From an uncultured Clostridia bacterium (GTDB lineage: Bacteria > Bacillota > Clostridia > Christensenellales > Aristaeellaceae): a stretch of DNA of 9,750 bases. Made by a program: the position numbers and the translations under genes. The notes beneath the pieces were generated by a model that saw nothing but the letters and a program-made list of their open reading frames with translations, was not told where the DNA came from and did no database searches. The DNA is taken from assembly GCA_934621485.1 (NCBI GenBank), contig CAKTUS010000099.1, positions 1 to 9,750 of the forward strand, read 5' to 3'. Positions 1-5,206 of the stretch are shown piece after piece; within the stretch, counting starts at the first letter, position 1, and the number at the start of each line of letters is the position of its first letter.

Positions 1-2
1 TG

Positions 3-41
3 TACCTTTTATCCAAGAACGACGCGCTATACGGCGTATGA
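3..41 (+). CDS. C-terminal end of an unidentified gene entering from the left
   Basis: One plus-strand frame is open from the window edge and reads YLLSKNDALYGV before a TGA at 39-41. Eight bases later comes a strong intrinsic terminator, as expected at the end of a transcription unit. Thirteen codons are too few to name a family. It could be chance, but the terminator placement makes a real gene end more likely than not. Confidence 0.4.
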   Translation, partial: YLLSKNDALYGV

Positions 42-48
42 CTTCCAA

Positions 49-77
49 ACCGTCTTGCTTCGGCAGGGCGGTTTTTT
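49..77 (+). terminator. Intrinsic terminator with UUCG loop
   Basis: The arms ACCGTCTTGC (49-58) and GCAGGGCGGT (63-72) pair fully in RNA using two G-U pairs. They enclose the very stable tetraloop TTCG (59-62) and are followed by a run of T to 77. It would end the plus-strand gene stopping at 41. It touches the 3' end of the opposing HNH gene, so the two units converge here. Confidence 0.85.
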
Positions 78-300
78 ACATTCCTCTTCCTGTTTTTTGA
101 TTATGGCAGCTTTCGCAAAGCGGCTGCCAGTTGCTTTCATCCCAAAACAGCTTCATGTCGCCCCTGTGCGGGATGATATGGTCAACCACGGTAGCGGGCG
201 TGAGGTTGCCCTGCTTCATACATGCCGCGCACAGCGGATCTCTGAGTTCATCCGGCAGGACACAGAGCTTTGAAATCAAGCGGGCGGGAAGCACAGACAC
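76..300 (-). CDS. HNH endonuclease, small, N-terminus altered
   Basis: The C-terminal half is a clear HNH nuclease fold: a CxxC pair (LCAACMKQG), the first catalytic His in VVDHIIPHRGD, the Asn in DESNWQPL and the last CxxCH (CESCHNQKT). Such proteins nick or cut DNA and usually sit beside terminase genes in prophages or in ICEs. Family members normally have 100-130 residues with a basic segment ahead of the core; here what precedes LRDPLC does not look like family sequence. The frame is open to 369, but only as TTG or GTG. I prefer GTG at 298-300, about 9 bases after GGAG, giving 74 residues; GTG at 292-294 is also possible. The upstream region overlaps the promoter and leader of the divergent amidotransferase fragment. 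It may be a 5'-truncated gene joined to foreign DNA at the 11-mer at 267-277. Confidence 0.7.
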   Translation of the reverse strand: MSVLPARLISKLCVLPDELRDPLCAACMKQGNLTPATVVDHIIPHRGDMKLFWDESNWQPLCESCHNQKTGRGM

Positions 301-334
301 CGCTTGACTCTCCCGCCCCGCAGAGTGATGAATG
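300..334 (+). promoter_or_regulatory. Promoter-like block, copy 1
   Basis: CCGCTTGACT (300-309) and CAGAGTGATGAATG (321-334) are separated by 11 bases. The same two blocks with the same spacing occur at 2016-2050 on the minus strand. TTGACT can serve as a -35 element; 17 bases later GATGAA (327-332) is a weak -10. It lies 38 bases upstream of the ATG at 372, which has its own RBS, AAGGAGG at 357-363. The duplication is certain; the promoter role is inferred. Confidence 0.45.
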
Positions 335-371
335 TCACACCCCAGAGAGAAATACCAAGGAGGACACAACC

Positions 372-641
372 ATGTGCATCATCTGCATTTCCAAATCCGG
401 CGTACAGCAGCCGATCGACACCACCCTCCGCGCCATGTTCCGTCGCAATCCCCACGGTGCGGGCTATATGTACGCCCGCGACGGCAAGGTCACGATTCAC
501 AAGGGCTTCATGAACATCGAGGATTTCCTTTCGGCGGTACACGCCGAGCGGTTCACCCCGCAGGACAGCGTGGTTTACCACTTTCGAATCAGCACACAGG
601 CAGGCGTAAACGCCGCCATGACGCATCCATTCCCGCTTTCA
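372..641 (+). pseudogene. Class II glutamine-amidotransferase-like protein, 5' fragment
   Basis: Starting at the ATG after AAGGAGG, the product begins MCIICISKSG, so removal of Met would expose Cys2 as the N-terminal nucleophile typical of class II (Ntn) amidotransferases, which release ammonia from glutamine. NPHGAGYMYA (residues 26-35), VVYHFRISTQAG (67-78) and MTHPFPLS (83-90) match the family version found in gut Clostridia mobile elements. Family similarity ends at about residue 90. The expected AHNG segment and the rest, over 100 residues, are missing. The reading frame stays open to 812, but from about 642 it is antisense to the zinc-ribbon gene and not amidotransferase. The breakpoint coincides with an 11-mer (635-645) that recurs in this region. 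The fragment also faces against the neighbouring minus-strand genes, suggesting that it was inverted. Confidence 0.75.
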
Positions 642-932
642 AATCACCCGCTGGAGTACCTCAGCGGCGGGCAGCGCTTCCAAATCGGACGGCGGCCTGA
701 CCGGCTGGAACGCAGCCCAGTTGGTCAGCGGGTAGTCCTGCTTCATGAAGGCCAGCATCGCCTCCGCCGTGCCGCAGGAGTCGCACACATACAAGTCCGC
801 CACACGGCTTAGTGCGTTGGTGCAAACTGGCTCCTTCATGGTATCCGCTCCGCAGCGCGGGCACAGCATGTGCTCTTCGGCCTGCTGCCGGGCTTTCAAA
901 TCCAGCAGCCGCCGTTCCATACGCTCAGTCAT
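639..932 (-). CDS. Zinc-ribbon protein of mobile elements
   Basis: This 97-residue protein has two cysteine pairs, CPRCG (about residues 24-28) and CDSCG (about 50-54), separated by a stretch with NALSRVADLYVC. That is a zinc-ribbon layout I associate with uncharacterised proteins of gut Firmicutes ICEs and phages; binding to nucleic acid or protein is inferred only. The ATG at 932 follows GGGAGG with a 7-base gap. It overlaps the end of the DUF4314 gene by 8 bases, so translation is likely coupled. The stop TGA lies inside the 11-mer at 635-645, where the amidotransferase fragment also breaks, so the last residues may not be native. It is the last gene of the minus-strand run. Confidence 0.7.
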   Translation of the reverse strand: MTERMERRLLDLKARQQAEEHMLCPRCGADTMKEPVCTNALSRVADLYVCDSCGTAEAMLAFMKQDYPLTNWAAFQPVRPPSDLEALPAAEVLQRVI

Positions 933-1170
933 TTTGTTTCCTCCCTTCGACTACGGTGCAGGAATCCACACCGTACAGAACGCTCAGCGAAGAACCGCAG
1001 TCCCAGTTCACAAGGATGTTCCCAGCGTCGTCCACACCCACCACCGTGCCCATGGCACTGGCTTTCAAATCAGGTCGGTACGGATCGTCCATCCGAATCA
1101 GCCGGACGCGGCTGCCCGCCGTGTAGTGTGCCCGCAGGAGCTGGAGCTTTTCAGGCGTTGGCCTTTGCAT
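925..1170 (-). CDS. DUF4314 domain protein
   Basis: This 81-residue protein carries the family signature: TPEKLQLLRAHYTAGSRVRL, then RMDDPYRP, GTVVGVDDAGNILVNWD and GSSLSVLYGVDS. DUF4314 proteins are small beta-rich proteins common in ICE and plasmid accessory modules; their function is unknown. The ATG at 1170 follows AGGAGGAGGTGA. It overlaps the 3' end of the upstream gene by 20 bases, and its own 3' end overlaps the zinc-ribbon gene, so the three form one operon with coupled translation. The protein looks full length. The segment PDLKASAM sits where the family usually has a short Pro/Gly loop, and its codons form one copy of the repeated 11-mer (1061-1071). Confidence 0.85.
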   Translation of the reverse strand: MQRPTPEKLQLLRAHYTAGSRVRLIRMDDPYRPDLKASAMGTVVGVDDAGNILVNWDCGSSLSVLYGVDSCTVVEGRKQND

Positions 1171-1987
1171 CGCCGGTCACCTCCTCCTGTGCTTCATCAG
1201 CCTGTTCCAGCCGCTCTTCCCGGTGCTGCCTGCGAATCTCCGCCCAGCGTTCCTGATGGCGCTGTGCCTTTTCGGCGCTGGGGAAGGCGCTGCAGCCCTT
1301 CAGGTTCTTGAGCAAGGCATGCCGGACAGCTTTGAAATCGGGGCCGCCAAAGCCCAGCCGGAGCAGCCAGCCGCGCATGAAGTACTTCTCAGCCTCCGGC
1401 TCTTGGCGCTGCGGGTATACGCGGTGCGCCGACTTGGCGAAGGCGACCATCTTGGTCATGAGCAGCATCCAGAGCATACCGTCCTCCGCCATCGGGAAGT
1501 CCATCCGCAGCTGTTCCTCTTCCAGCTCCAAGCCCTCAAGGTCTCCCAGCGCTTTGAAATCCCGCAGCAGCTCGGCGTAGGCTTCGAGGTTTTCCGGTGT
1601 GTATTCCTGCAGCCGGGTAATGACCGCATCCTCAATGCGGATGCAGGCGGTGCCGAGGGCATTGCCCAGCAGGTACTGCTTGCTGTAGAGCATGTAAATC
1701 AGGTTTGTGATGTTCGCCACCGTCAGGTCTTTCGCCGGAACGCCAACCTGAATGCGCGGCTGTTCCGGTTCAGGCTCCGGTTCCATCCAGCCCTTGGAAA
1801 TCAGGAACGCTTTCACATCGGCAGCCTGTTCATCGGGTACGTCGACATAGCCCTCGCGGTCAACCGTGATCGTGCCCACCGTGTAGTTGAATGTGGGCGG
1901 GCCAGCGTAGTTCGGTTCCATGCCAGTATGCTCTGCAATGGCTTTGACCAGCGTGCGCCGGTCGGGTGCGGTCGTGGTGAATTTCAT
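1151..1987 (-). CDS. Conserved ICE/phage accessory protein (MKFTT family)
   Basis: This 278-residue protein starts MKFTTTAPDRRTLVKAIAEH at an ATG 7 bases after AAAAGGAGG. That start is preferred, although the frame stays open upstream through the metK fragment to 2737. The N-terminal 60 residues form a compact alpha/beta unit (FNYTVGTITVDREGYVDVPD, then ADVKAFLISKGW). A Pro-Glu linker follows (EPEPEPEQP), then a mostly helical region, and a charged C-terminus (about residues 225-278) likely to be a helix or coiled coil. Homologues in gut Clostridia elements are often labelled virulence-related, a label without mechanistic meaning; I do not assign a function. It is first in the operon with the DUF4314 and zinc-ribbon genes. 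Confidence 0.75.
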   Translation of the reverse strand: MKFTTTAPDRRTLVKAIAEHTGMEPNYAGPPTFNYTVGTITVDREGYVDVPDEQAADVKAFLISKGWMEPEPEPEQPRIQVGVPAKDLTVANITNLIYMLYSKQYLLGNALGTACIRIEDAVITRLQEYTPENLEAYAELLRDFKALGDLEGLELEEEQLRMDFPMAEDGMLWMLLMTKMVAFAKSAHRVYPQRQEPEAEKYFMRGWLLRLGFGGPDFKAVRHALLKNLKGCSAFPSAEKAQRHQERWAEIRRQHREERLEQADEAQEEVTGDAKANA

Positions 1988-2737
1988 ATTCACGCCTCCT
2001 TTTCTTTCGGTATGCCATTCATCACTCTGAAGGCGCTGAAAGTCAAGCGGATAGGCTGCCGTTTCGTTGTAATCGACCGTTTTCAGATGGAGCGCTTCCA
2101 TAATCCCGGCAGGGGTCAAGTCATACTGCTGCTGTGCCAGCCGGGCCAGTTCTGGCTTCGGCAGGGTTTCGGTTCCGAAGCAGTTCACATTGACCGACAC
2201 AGGCTCCTTCATCCCGATGACATAGGCCAGCTGGATTTCACAGCGTTTGGCGTATCCAGTAAGCACAAAATCCCGCGCAATCTTCCGGGCCATGTAGGCA
2301 GCAGAGCGGTCTACCTTGGTGGGGTCTTTACCAGAGAAAGCCCCGCCGCCATGACGGCACATGCCGCCGTAGGTATCGGCGATAATTTTCCGGCCTGTTA
2401 CGCCGGTATCCGCAAAGGAACCTCCCTGCACAAACCTGCCGGTAGGATTCACCAGCGCTCTGAAATCTGTGTTCAGGCCGTAGGCTTTAGCGACCTGTGC
2501 CATAATGTCGTGGACGATCTCCTTTACCTGCACAGTGTGTACGTCCGCTCGATGCTGTGTGCTGATGAGGAACGTGTCGATCCGTCCGGCTTCGTAATCG
2601 TAGGTCACCTGCGCCTTGGCATCCGGCAAAAGCAGCGGAGAGTGCAAATCACGCAAGGCCAGAAGCGCACGGGTAGCCAGCATGAAGGGGATGGGCATCA
2701 GCTCCGGCGTTTCATCCGTCGCATAGCCGTACATCAT
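1988..2737 (-). pseudogene. metK: S-adenosylmethionine synthetase, N-terminally truncated
   Basis: The 250 codons match MetK from its middle onward: MMYGYATDETPELMPIP, DAKAQVTYDY, ISTQH, NPTGRFVQGG, GRKIIADTYGG, RHGGGAFSGKDPTKVDRSAAY and the C-terminal LTPAGIMEALHLKT. MetK makes S-adenosylmethionine from methionine and ATP. About 115-120 residues are missing at the N-terminus, including the HPDK segment needed for ATP binding, so the product should be inactive. The break falls exactly at the first ATG; upstream DNA is unrelated. No RBS or SAM riboswitch is seen before it. The 3' end has no stop: after AAYPLD the frame runs through a promoter-like block and the RBS of the next gene into that gene. 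The tail is therefore probably also replaced. A mobile-element metK remnant, rather than the housekeeping copy, is likely. Confidence 0.8.
2016..2050 (-). promoter_or_regulatory. Promoter-like block, copy 2
   Basis: On the minus strand CCGCTTGACT (2050-2041), 11 bases, then CAGAGTGATGAATG (2029-2016): the same blocks and spacing as at 300-334. Here too an RBS (AAAAGGAGG) and ATG follow, at 1987. In both copies the frame leading into the next gene reads PLD-4 residues-QSDE-x-HT, so the repeat could also be a shared coding tail. It would drive the MKFTT-DUF4314-zinc-ribbon operon. Confidence 0.45.
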
Positions 2738-2927
2738 AAAAGCCTATCTGGAGTCACTGGAACACACCGCCTGATCTCGCCATAAAGCATTGGCTGGCCG
2801 CCGTTTCATTTTTGAGATGCGAAGCGGCTTGGTTTGGTGCGGCCTTTTTGCGCAGCAAACTACCTTGAAATTCCTACTTGACTTTTCTTAGCAGGTCTTT
2901 CCTTGGCTCTGGCCGAAGACTAACAGC

Positions 2928-2978
2928 CAAATAGGAAGGGTAATTTCCTATTTGAGAAATTTTCTCAAATAAAATAGG
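2928..2978. repeat. Overlapping AT-rich inverted repeats, operator-like
   Basis: CAAATAGGAA (2928-2937) and TTCCTATTTG (2945-2954) are perfect inverted copies 7 bases apart. The second arm overlaps another perfect palindrome, arms TATTTGAGAAA (2949-2959) and TTTCTCAAATA (2961-2971) around one base. AAATAGG follows at 2972-2978. The cluster stands out as an AT-rich island in GC-rich DNA. It could be a binding site for a dimeric regulator, a replication or recombination site, or a hairpin. Confidence 0.6.
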
Positions 2979-3092
2979 GCCGCTCATGTTCGCGCTCCTG
3001 TTCCCGGAGCCGGGGCATGGAGCGGCACAGGCGGTACTGCCGTGTTCCAAAACACAAAAAGACCGGGCAGCGAATGTCGAAGCAAAAGAAAA

Positions 3093-3132
3093 CCGCCGAA
3101 TGCGTGCTTTGAACAAAGCAGTCATCCGGCGG
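3093..3132. repeat. 40-base imperfect hairpin
   Basis: Two 19-base arms (3093-3111 and 3114-3132) flank AA; 16 of 19 positions pair. The inner stem GCTTTG-AA-CAAAGC and the outer CCGCCG-CGGCGG are perfect. No T-run follows on either strand, so it is not a standard terminator. Confidence 0.65.
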
Positions 3133-3293
3133 TGGTACTCCGTTGCCTCGGCGTCCGTTACTCGGTCTGGTTGCGAAAATGCGTATCCATCAAGGAAACC
3201 GGGCTTTACCGGGAGTGCAACCCGTAAGCCACGCAGCGGCTGTTATGGCCAGCTGAACCGTCGTGGCAAGAGAATCGCCTCCCTCGCTCGGAT

Positions 3294-3460
3294 TCAGTCC
3301 CGTTTCCATGCGACGCTATACAGTTTTCCTGAGCGCGTGCGCCGGATTTCCACCGGCAGTTTGCAGCCTTTACAGTACGCGATCAGGTGGGTAGAGAACC
3401 CCCAACGCAAAGGAAAAACAGCGTTTCCTTGCATCGGGGGCAGCGTATAATCTTGCTCAT
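3294..3460 (-). pseudogene. Com-like zinc-finger protein, frameshifted
   Basis: The ATG at 3460 follows AAAGGAG with a 6-base gap. The first frame gives MSKIIRCPRCKETLFFLCVGG and stops at 3383. After a run of five G (3399-3403 on the plus strand as C), the next frame continues HLIAYCKGCKLPVEIRRTRS and GKLYSVAWKRD to a TGA at 3294. Restoring one G gives a 55-residue protein with two zinc knuckles, CPRC and CKGC. This is the layout of small Com-type proteins, named after phage Mu Com, which binds mRNA to allow translation of the DNA modification gene mom. ICEs often carry it before a methyltransferase; none follows here. The homopolymer shift may be a real mutation, a slippage site or a sequencing error. 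It lies 31 bases downstream of the DUF3825 gene on the same strand. Confidence 0.7.
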
Positions 3461-3491
3461 AGAAACTCCTTTCCGGCCAGCCTGCGGCGAA

Positions 3492-4381
3492 TCACTCCAC
3501 CAGCTCGGCGAGCCACCCAGCCGTAGGCCGGGCCAGTAATCTTGCGTTTTGGTAGGCCATCTCAGGCTCCGCACCGTGCGCACCGATAGCGCCCGGTGTT
3601 CCGTTCGCTTCGCAAGCTGCGCTCACTCCAGCGCTCGCTTCGCTCGGCCTGTGCGGGCAGGTGTGGCCGATGTAGTAGCCCTCCATGATCGACAGCGCCA
3701 TGGCGAGATCGGGCCTCTCCATGTTCGTCAGATGGATGGGCAGCAGGTATTGTACGCGGCTTTGGAAAATCTGCGGAACCGCAAGGCTCCAGTCGGTCAT
3801 GGCCTTTCGGCGGGCCAATTCCACCGCCGTCTCCAGCAGCAGGGGCAGATTCCACGCGCCGCGTATTGCTTTCGGGAGCCGCGCCGCGTTTTCCTCATCC
3901 TCAAGGATGTGACTGGCGTTGACGCGGATCTTCCATTCCGGGTCGTAGTACGTCATCCACTGCCGCATGGCGTAGGTGGGCCTCGACGGCAGCAGCGGAA
4001 CGTATTTGAACCATGGCGAGTCCTCGGTCGTAAAGCCTTTGAAGCACCATTTTCTCAGCGAATCTAAACGTTTGTTGCGGCTGAAACACATGTAAATGCT
4101 CTTGTAATCCTTGGTGCTCAGCCCGGTATGAAAGCAGGCAAATTCTTGATTGAGGTAGAAAATCTGGCCAGCCTGCCCTTCCGGGGCGTAGCTGTAATCA
4201 ATGGCTTGCTTACGAAAGACCTGATTGATGTAACGTTCGAGGATAGGCGTTTCTGTATTCTGTGTTTCATACGACGGCTGCCTGACCGCCATGGCTCCGG
4301 CGCGGCCAGCTGGGATAATTCATAAAGCTGCTCGTACCACGACGGGATATAGGCAAACTGGAACAGGTCGGTGGGGATCAT
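3492..4381 (-). pseudogene. DUF3825 domain protein, one-base frameshift
   Basis: The gene starts MIPTDLFQFAYIPSWYEQLY at 4381, its ATG overlapping the TGA of the upstream fragment by 4 bases (ATGA). At about 4284-4285 the frame shifts: EPWR must continue as RQPSYETQNTETPILERYIN. Adding one base restores about 296 residues, the usual DUF3825 length. Recognisable DUF3825 segments are IFYLNQEFACFHTGL (NQEFACF core), WCFKGFTTEDSPWF and MAYQNARLLARPTAGWL at the C-terminus. The function of the family is unknown. Between YYIGHTC and EMAYQNARL is an extra segment of about 30 residues, rich in Ser, Ala and Glu, encoded by GCGAAGCGA-type repeats (about 3585-3660); I believe it is an in-frame insertion. 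The other starts in the shifted frame are not credible given the ATGA overlap and the continuous similarity. Confidence 0.75.
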
Positions 4382-4509
4382 CCGGCATCACCTTCTGCAG
4401 TGTAGAATTCAGCAACGTCTTTGACAATTTCGCGGGCCATGTGGCCGATAAAGCAATCCATCTGGGATTTGCATTTGCGGCACTCGACGGCTTTACCCGA
4501 CGTAAAATA
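4378..4509 (-). pseudogene. C-terminal remnant of a cysteine-rich protein
   Basis: Forty-three codons are open before the TGA at 4378: TSGKAVECRKCKSQMDCFIG, then HMAREIVKDVAEFYTAEGDAG. A CxxCx5C cluster followed by an amphipathic helix looks like a real zinc-binding C-terminus. The TGA overlaps the DUF3825 start as ATGA, the usual arrangement in a coupled operon. There is no start codon: the frame is closed by TAA at 4510-4512. The gene was therefore cut at about 4505-4515, where DNA belonging to the plus-strand gene at 4578 begins. I cannot name the family. Confidence 0.6.
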
Positions 4510-4577
4510 TTAACTTGCAATTTTTCCACACAAGAGTGATAGATAGACCCACCCGACGAGAAAAGGAGGTCTGTCTA

Positions 4578-4856
4578 ATGGACAAAACATTTGAACCTTA
4601 TCTGAAAGAACTGGTCACTGGCCGCGTAGAAGAATTGGCATGGGAAGCGGAAAAACTGCCGGAGTTCAAAGCCGAAATGGAACAACTCAAGGATTTGCGC
4701 GATGGAATTGCCGCGCTTGTTGGCGAGGAAAAAACAGGCGAACTCATTACCGCTGCTCGCGGTGCTGATGTGCCGATCTATGAATACTGCTATCGTGCCG
4801 GGTTGGAGGACGGTATACGTCTGAGCGGAATAATCGAGCGGTTGAAGAAGTCCTAA
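4578..4856 (+). CDS. Small helical protein of unknown function
   Basis: The ATG at 4578 lies 8 bases after AAAAGGAGG, a strong RBS, so this start is clear; the 92 residues begin MDKTFEPYLKELVTGRVEEL. It is acidic, without Cys, and predicted to be almost entirely helical: a long helix to about residue 47, then a short C-terminal pair (PIYEYCYRAGLEDGIRLSG). The YRAGLxDGxRL motif occurs in small uncharacterised Firmicutes proteins (DUF6809-like, a tentative match). It has no operon partners: upstream is the broken cysteine-rich gene facing away, downstream a terminator-like hairpin. A possible -35 TTGCAA (4514-4519) with a poor -10 lies ahead. Confidence 0.75.
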   Translation: MDKTFEPYLKELVTGRVEELAWEAEKLPEFKAEMEQLKDLRDGIAALVGEEKTGELITAARGADVPIYEYCYRAGLEDGIRLSGIIERLKKS

Positions 4857-4912
4857 GCACACAATTTGACAAAACTCAAGAATACGCCATTTTGACCGGG
4901 GTGGGGTAAACA

Positions 4913-4952
4913 ACACAGGCGCGGAGAGCAATTTTGCCTTCCGCGCCTGTGT
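4913..4952. terminator. Perfect 13-bp hairpin after the small protein gene
   Basis: Arms ACACAGGCGCGGA (4913-4925) and TCCGCGCCTGTGT (4940-4952) pair perfectly around a 14-base loop. It lies 57 bases after the stop at 4856. No T-run follows, so termination is plausible but unproven; it may instead protect an mRNA end. Confidence 0.55.
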
Positions 4953-5005
4953 GCATGATGGGAAATGAAGCTGGTTCAGGATACCTTTTCGGGAAAATGT
5001 CTGGG

Positions 5006-5032
5006 AAAGCCCTTGCAGCAAGGGCTTTTGAG
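5006..5032 (+). terminator. Intrinsic terminator, possibly bidirectional
   Basis: AAAGCCCTTG (5006-5015), loop CAG, CAAGGGCTTT (5019-5028), then T and GAG. A ten-base stem with A on one side and T on the other can act in both directions. Confidence 0.6.
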
Positions 5033-5045
5033 CCACCATGGGGTA

Positions 5046-5084
5046 AAAGAAAAGTACCAGCCTTTGTATCAAAAGCTGGTACTT
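5046..5084 (-). terminator. Terminator downstream of the tRNA fragment
   Basis: On the minus strand AAGTACCAGC (5084-5075) and GCTGGTACTT (5061-5052) pair perfectly around 13 bases and are followed by TTCTTTTACC. It starts only 4 bases after the tRNA CCA, the normal place for a tRNA terminator. This supports the view that DNA at lower coordinates is the original downstream flank of the tRNA gene. Confidence 0.75.
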
Positions 5085-5088
5085 ACTA

Positions 5089-5133
5089 TGGTCGAGGTGA
5101 CAGGATTTGAACCTGCGACCTTTTGGTCCGAAA
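5089..5133 (-). tRNA. 3' fragment of a tRNA-Arg-like gene, probable att site
   Basis: The minus strand reads TTTCGGACC at the anticodon loop, then AAAAGGTCGCAGG, the T-arm GCAGG-TTCAAAT-CCTGT, acceptor strand CACCTCG, discriminator A and encoded CCA (5091-5089). A loop of TTTCGGA would carry the Arg anticodon TCG. Upstream of 5133 the sequence (GCCTTAG) cannot pair with CCAAA to make the anticodon stem, and no D-arm or 5' acceptor CGAGGTG is present. So only the part from the anticodon loop to CCA survives. This is the classic leftover of tyrosine-integrase insertion, where an element keeps the 3' half. Isoacceptor identity is moderately sure; fragment status is clear. Confidence 0.75.
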
Positions 5134-5206
5134 CTAAGGCAATCGAATCAACCCTGACATGACCAAACAAATCAAACCGAAATGAAAAAAGCCGAGCTTT
5201 TCTGCG

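Larger units (their letters stand above)
267..1561 (+). repeat. Six dispersed copies of 11-mer GCTTTSAAATC
   Basis: Exact copies lie at 267-277, 635-645, 892-902, 1061-1071, 1329-1339 and 1551-1561, all in the same orientation; S is G in copies 1, 5 and 6 and C in copies 2-4. One-mismatch copies are at 676-686, 1809-1819 and 2457-2467. The core TTTSAAA is near-palindromic. Copies 3-6 encode Asp-Leu/Phe-Lys-Ala in minus-strand genes. Copies 1 and 2 lie in other frames, at the suspected breakpoints of the HNH and amidotransferase genes. Confidence 0.6.
2738..3293. other. Gene-poor block with inverted repeats; fragments only
   Basis: I find no convincing gene in this stretch of about 550 bases. 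At its left edge a plus-strand frame reads KAYLESLEHTA and stops (2739-2774). This looks like the tail of a gene cut at the metK breakpoint, but it is only 11 residues. The middle holds an AT-rich cluster of inverted repeats (2928-2978). The right half holds a long hairpin (3093-3132) and a bulged stem from GGCTTTACCGGG to CCCGTAAGCC (about 3203-3230). Plus-strand frames across 2986-3450 are open, but their composition is Arg/Ser-rich without domain features. A structured RNA or an untranslated region of a mobile element is possible; I recognise no known class. Confidence 0.5.

Noticed and set aside
76..369. Full 97-residue HNH frame from TTG at 369
   Set aside because: That start lies over the RBS of the opposing gene, has no RBS of its own, and the added residues do not resemble HNH family N-termini.
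1223..2785. 520-residue plus-strand open frame
   Set aside because: It is the mirror of the metK fragment and the MKFTT gene, which have family similarity and RBSs; the plus frame has neither.
2738..2930. Possible SAM riboswitch before metK
   Set aside because: I looked for a SAM-box-like core and a terminator ahead of 2737 and found none; the metK fragment is truncated exactly at its first ATG.
3093..3132. Hairpin as an intrinsic terminator
   Set aside because: No T-run follows on either strand.
2986..3450. 154-residue plus-strand frame in the gene-poor block
   Set aside because: It is Arg/Ser-rich with no domain or RBS, and it runs antisense across most of the Com-like gene. The conserved Cys pairs are on the other strand.
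4965..5162. Frame containing VEVTGFEPATFWSETK
   Set aside because: The GFEPAT-type peptide is a well-known false translation of tRNA T-arm sequence; the DNA here is the tRNA fragment.
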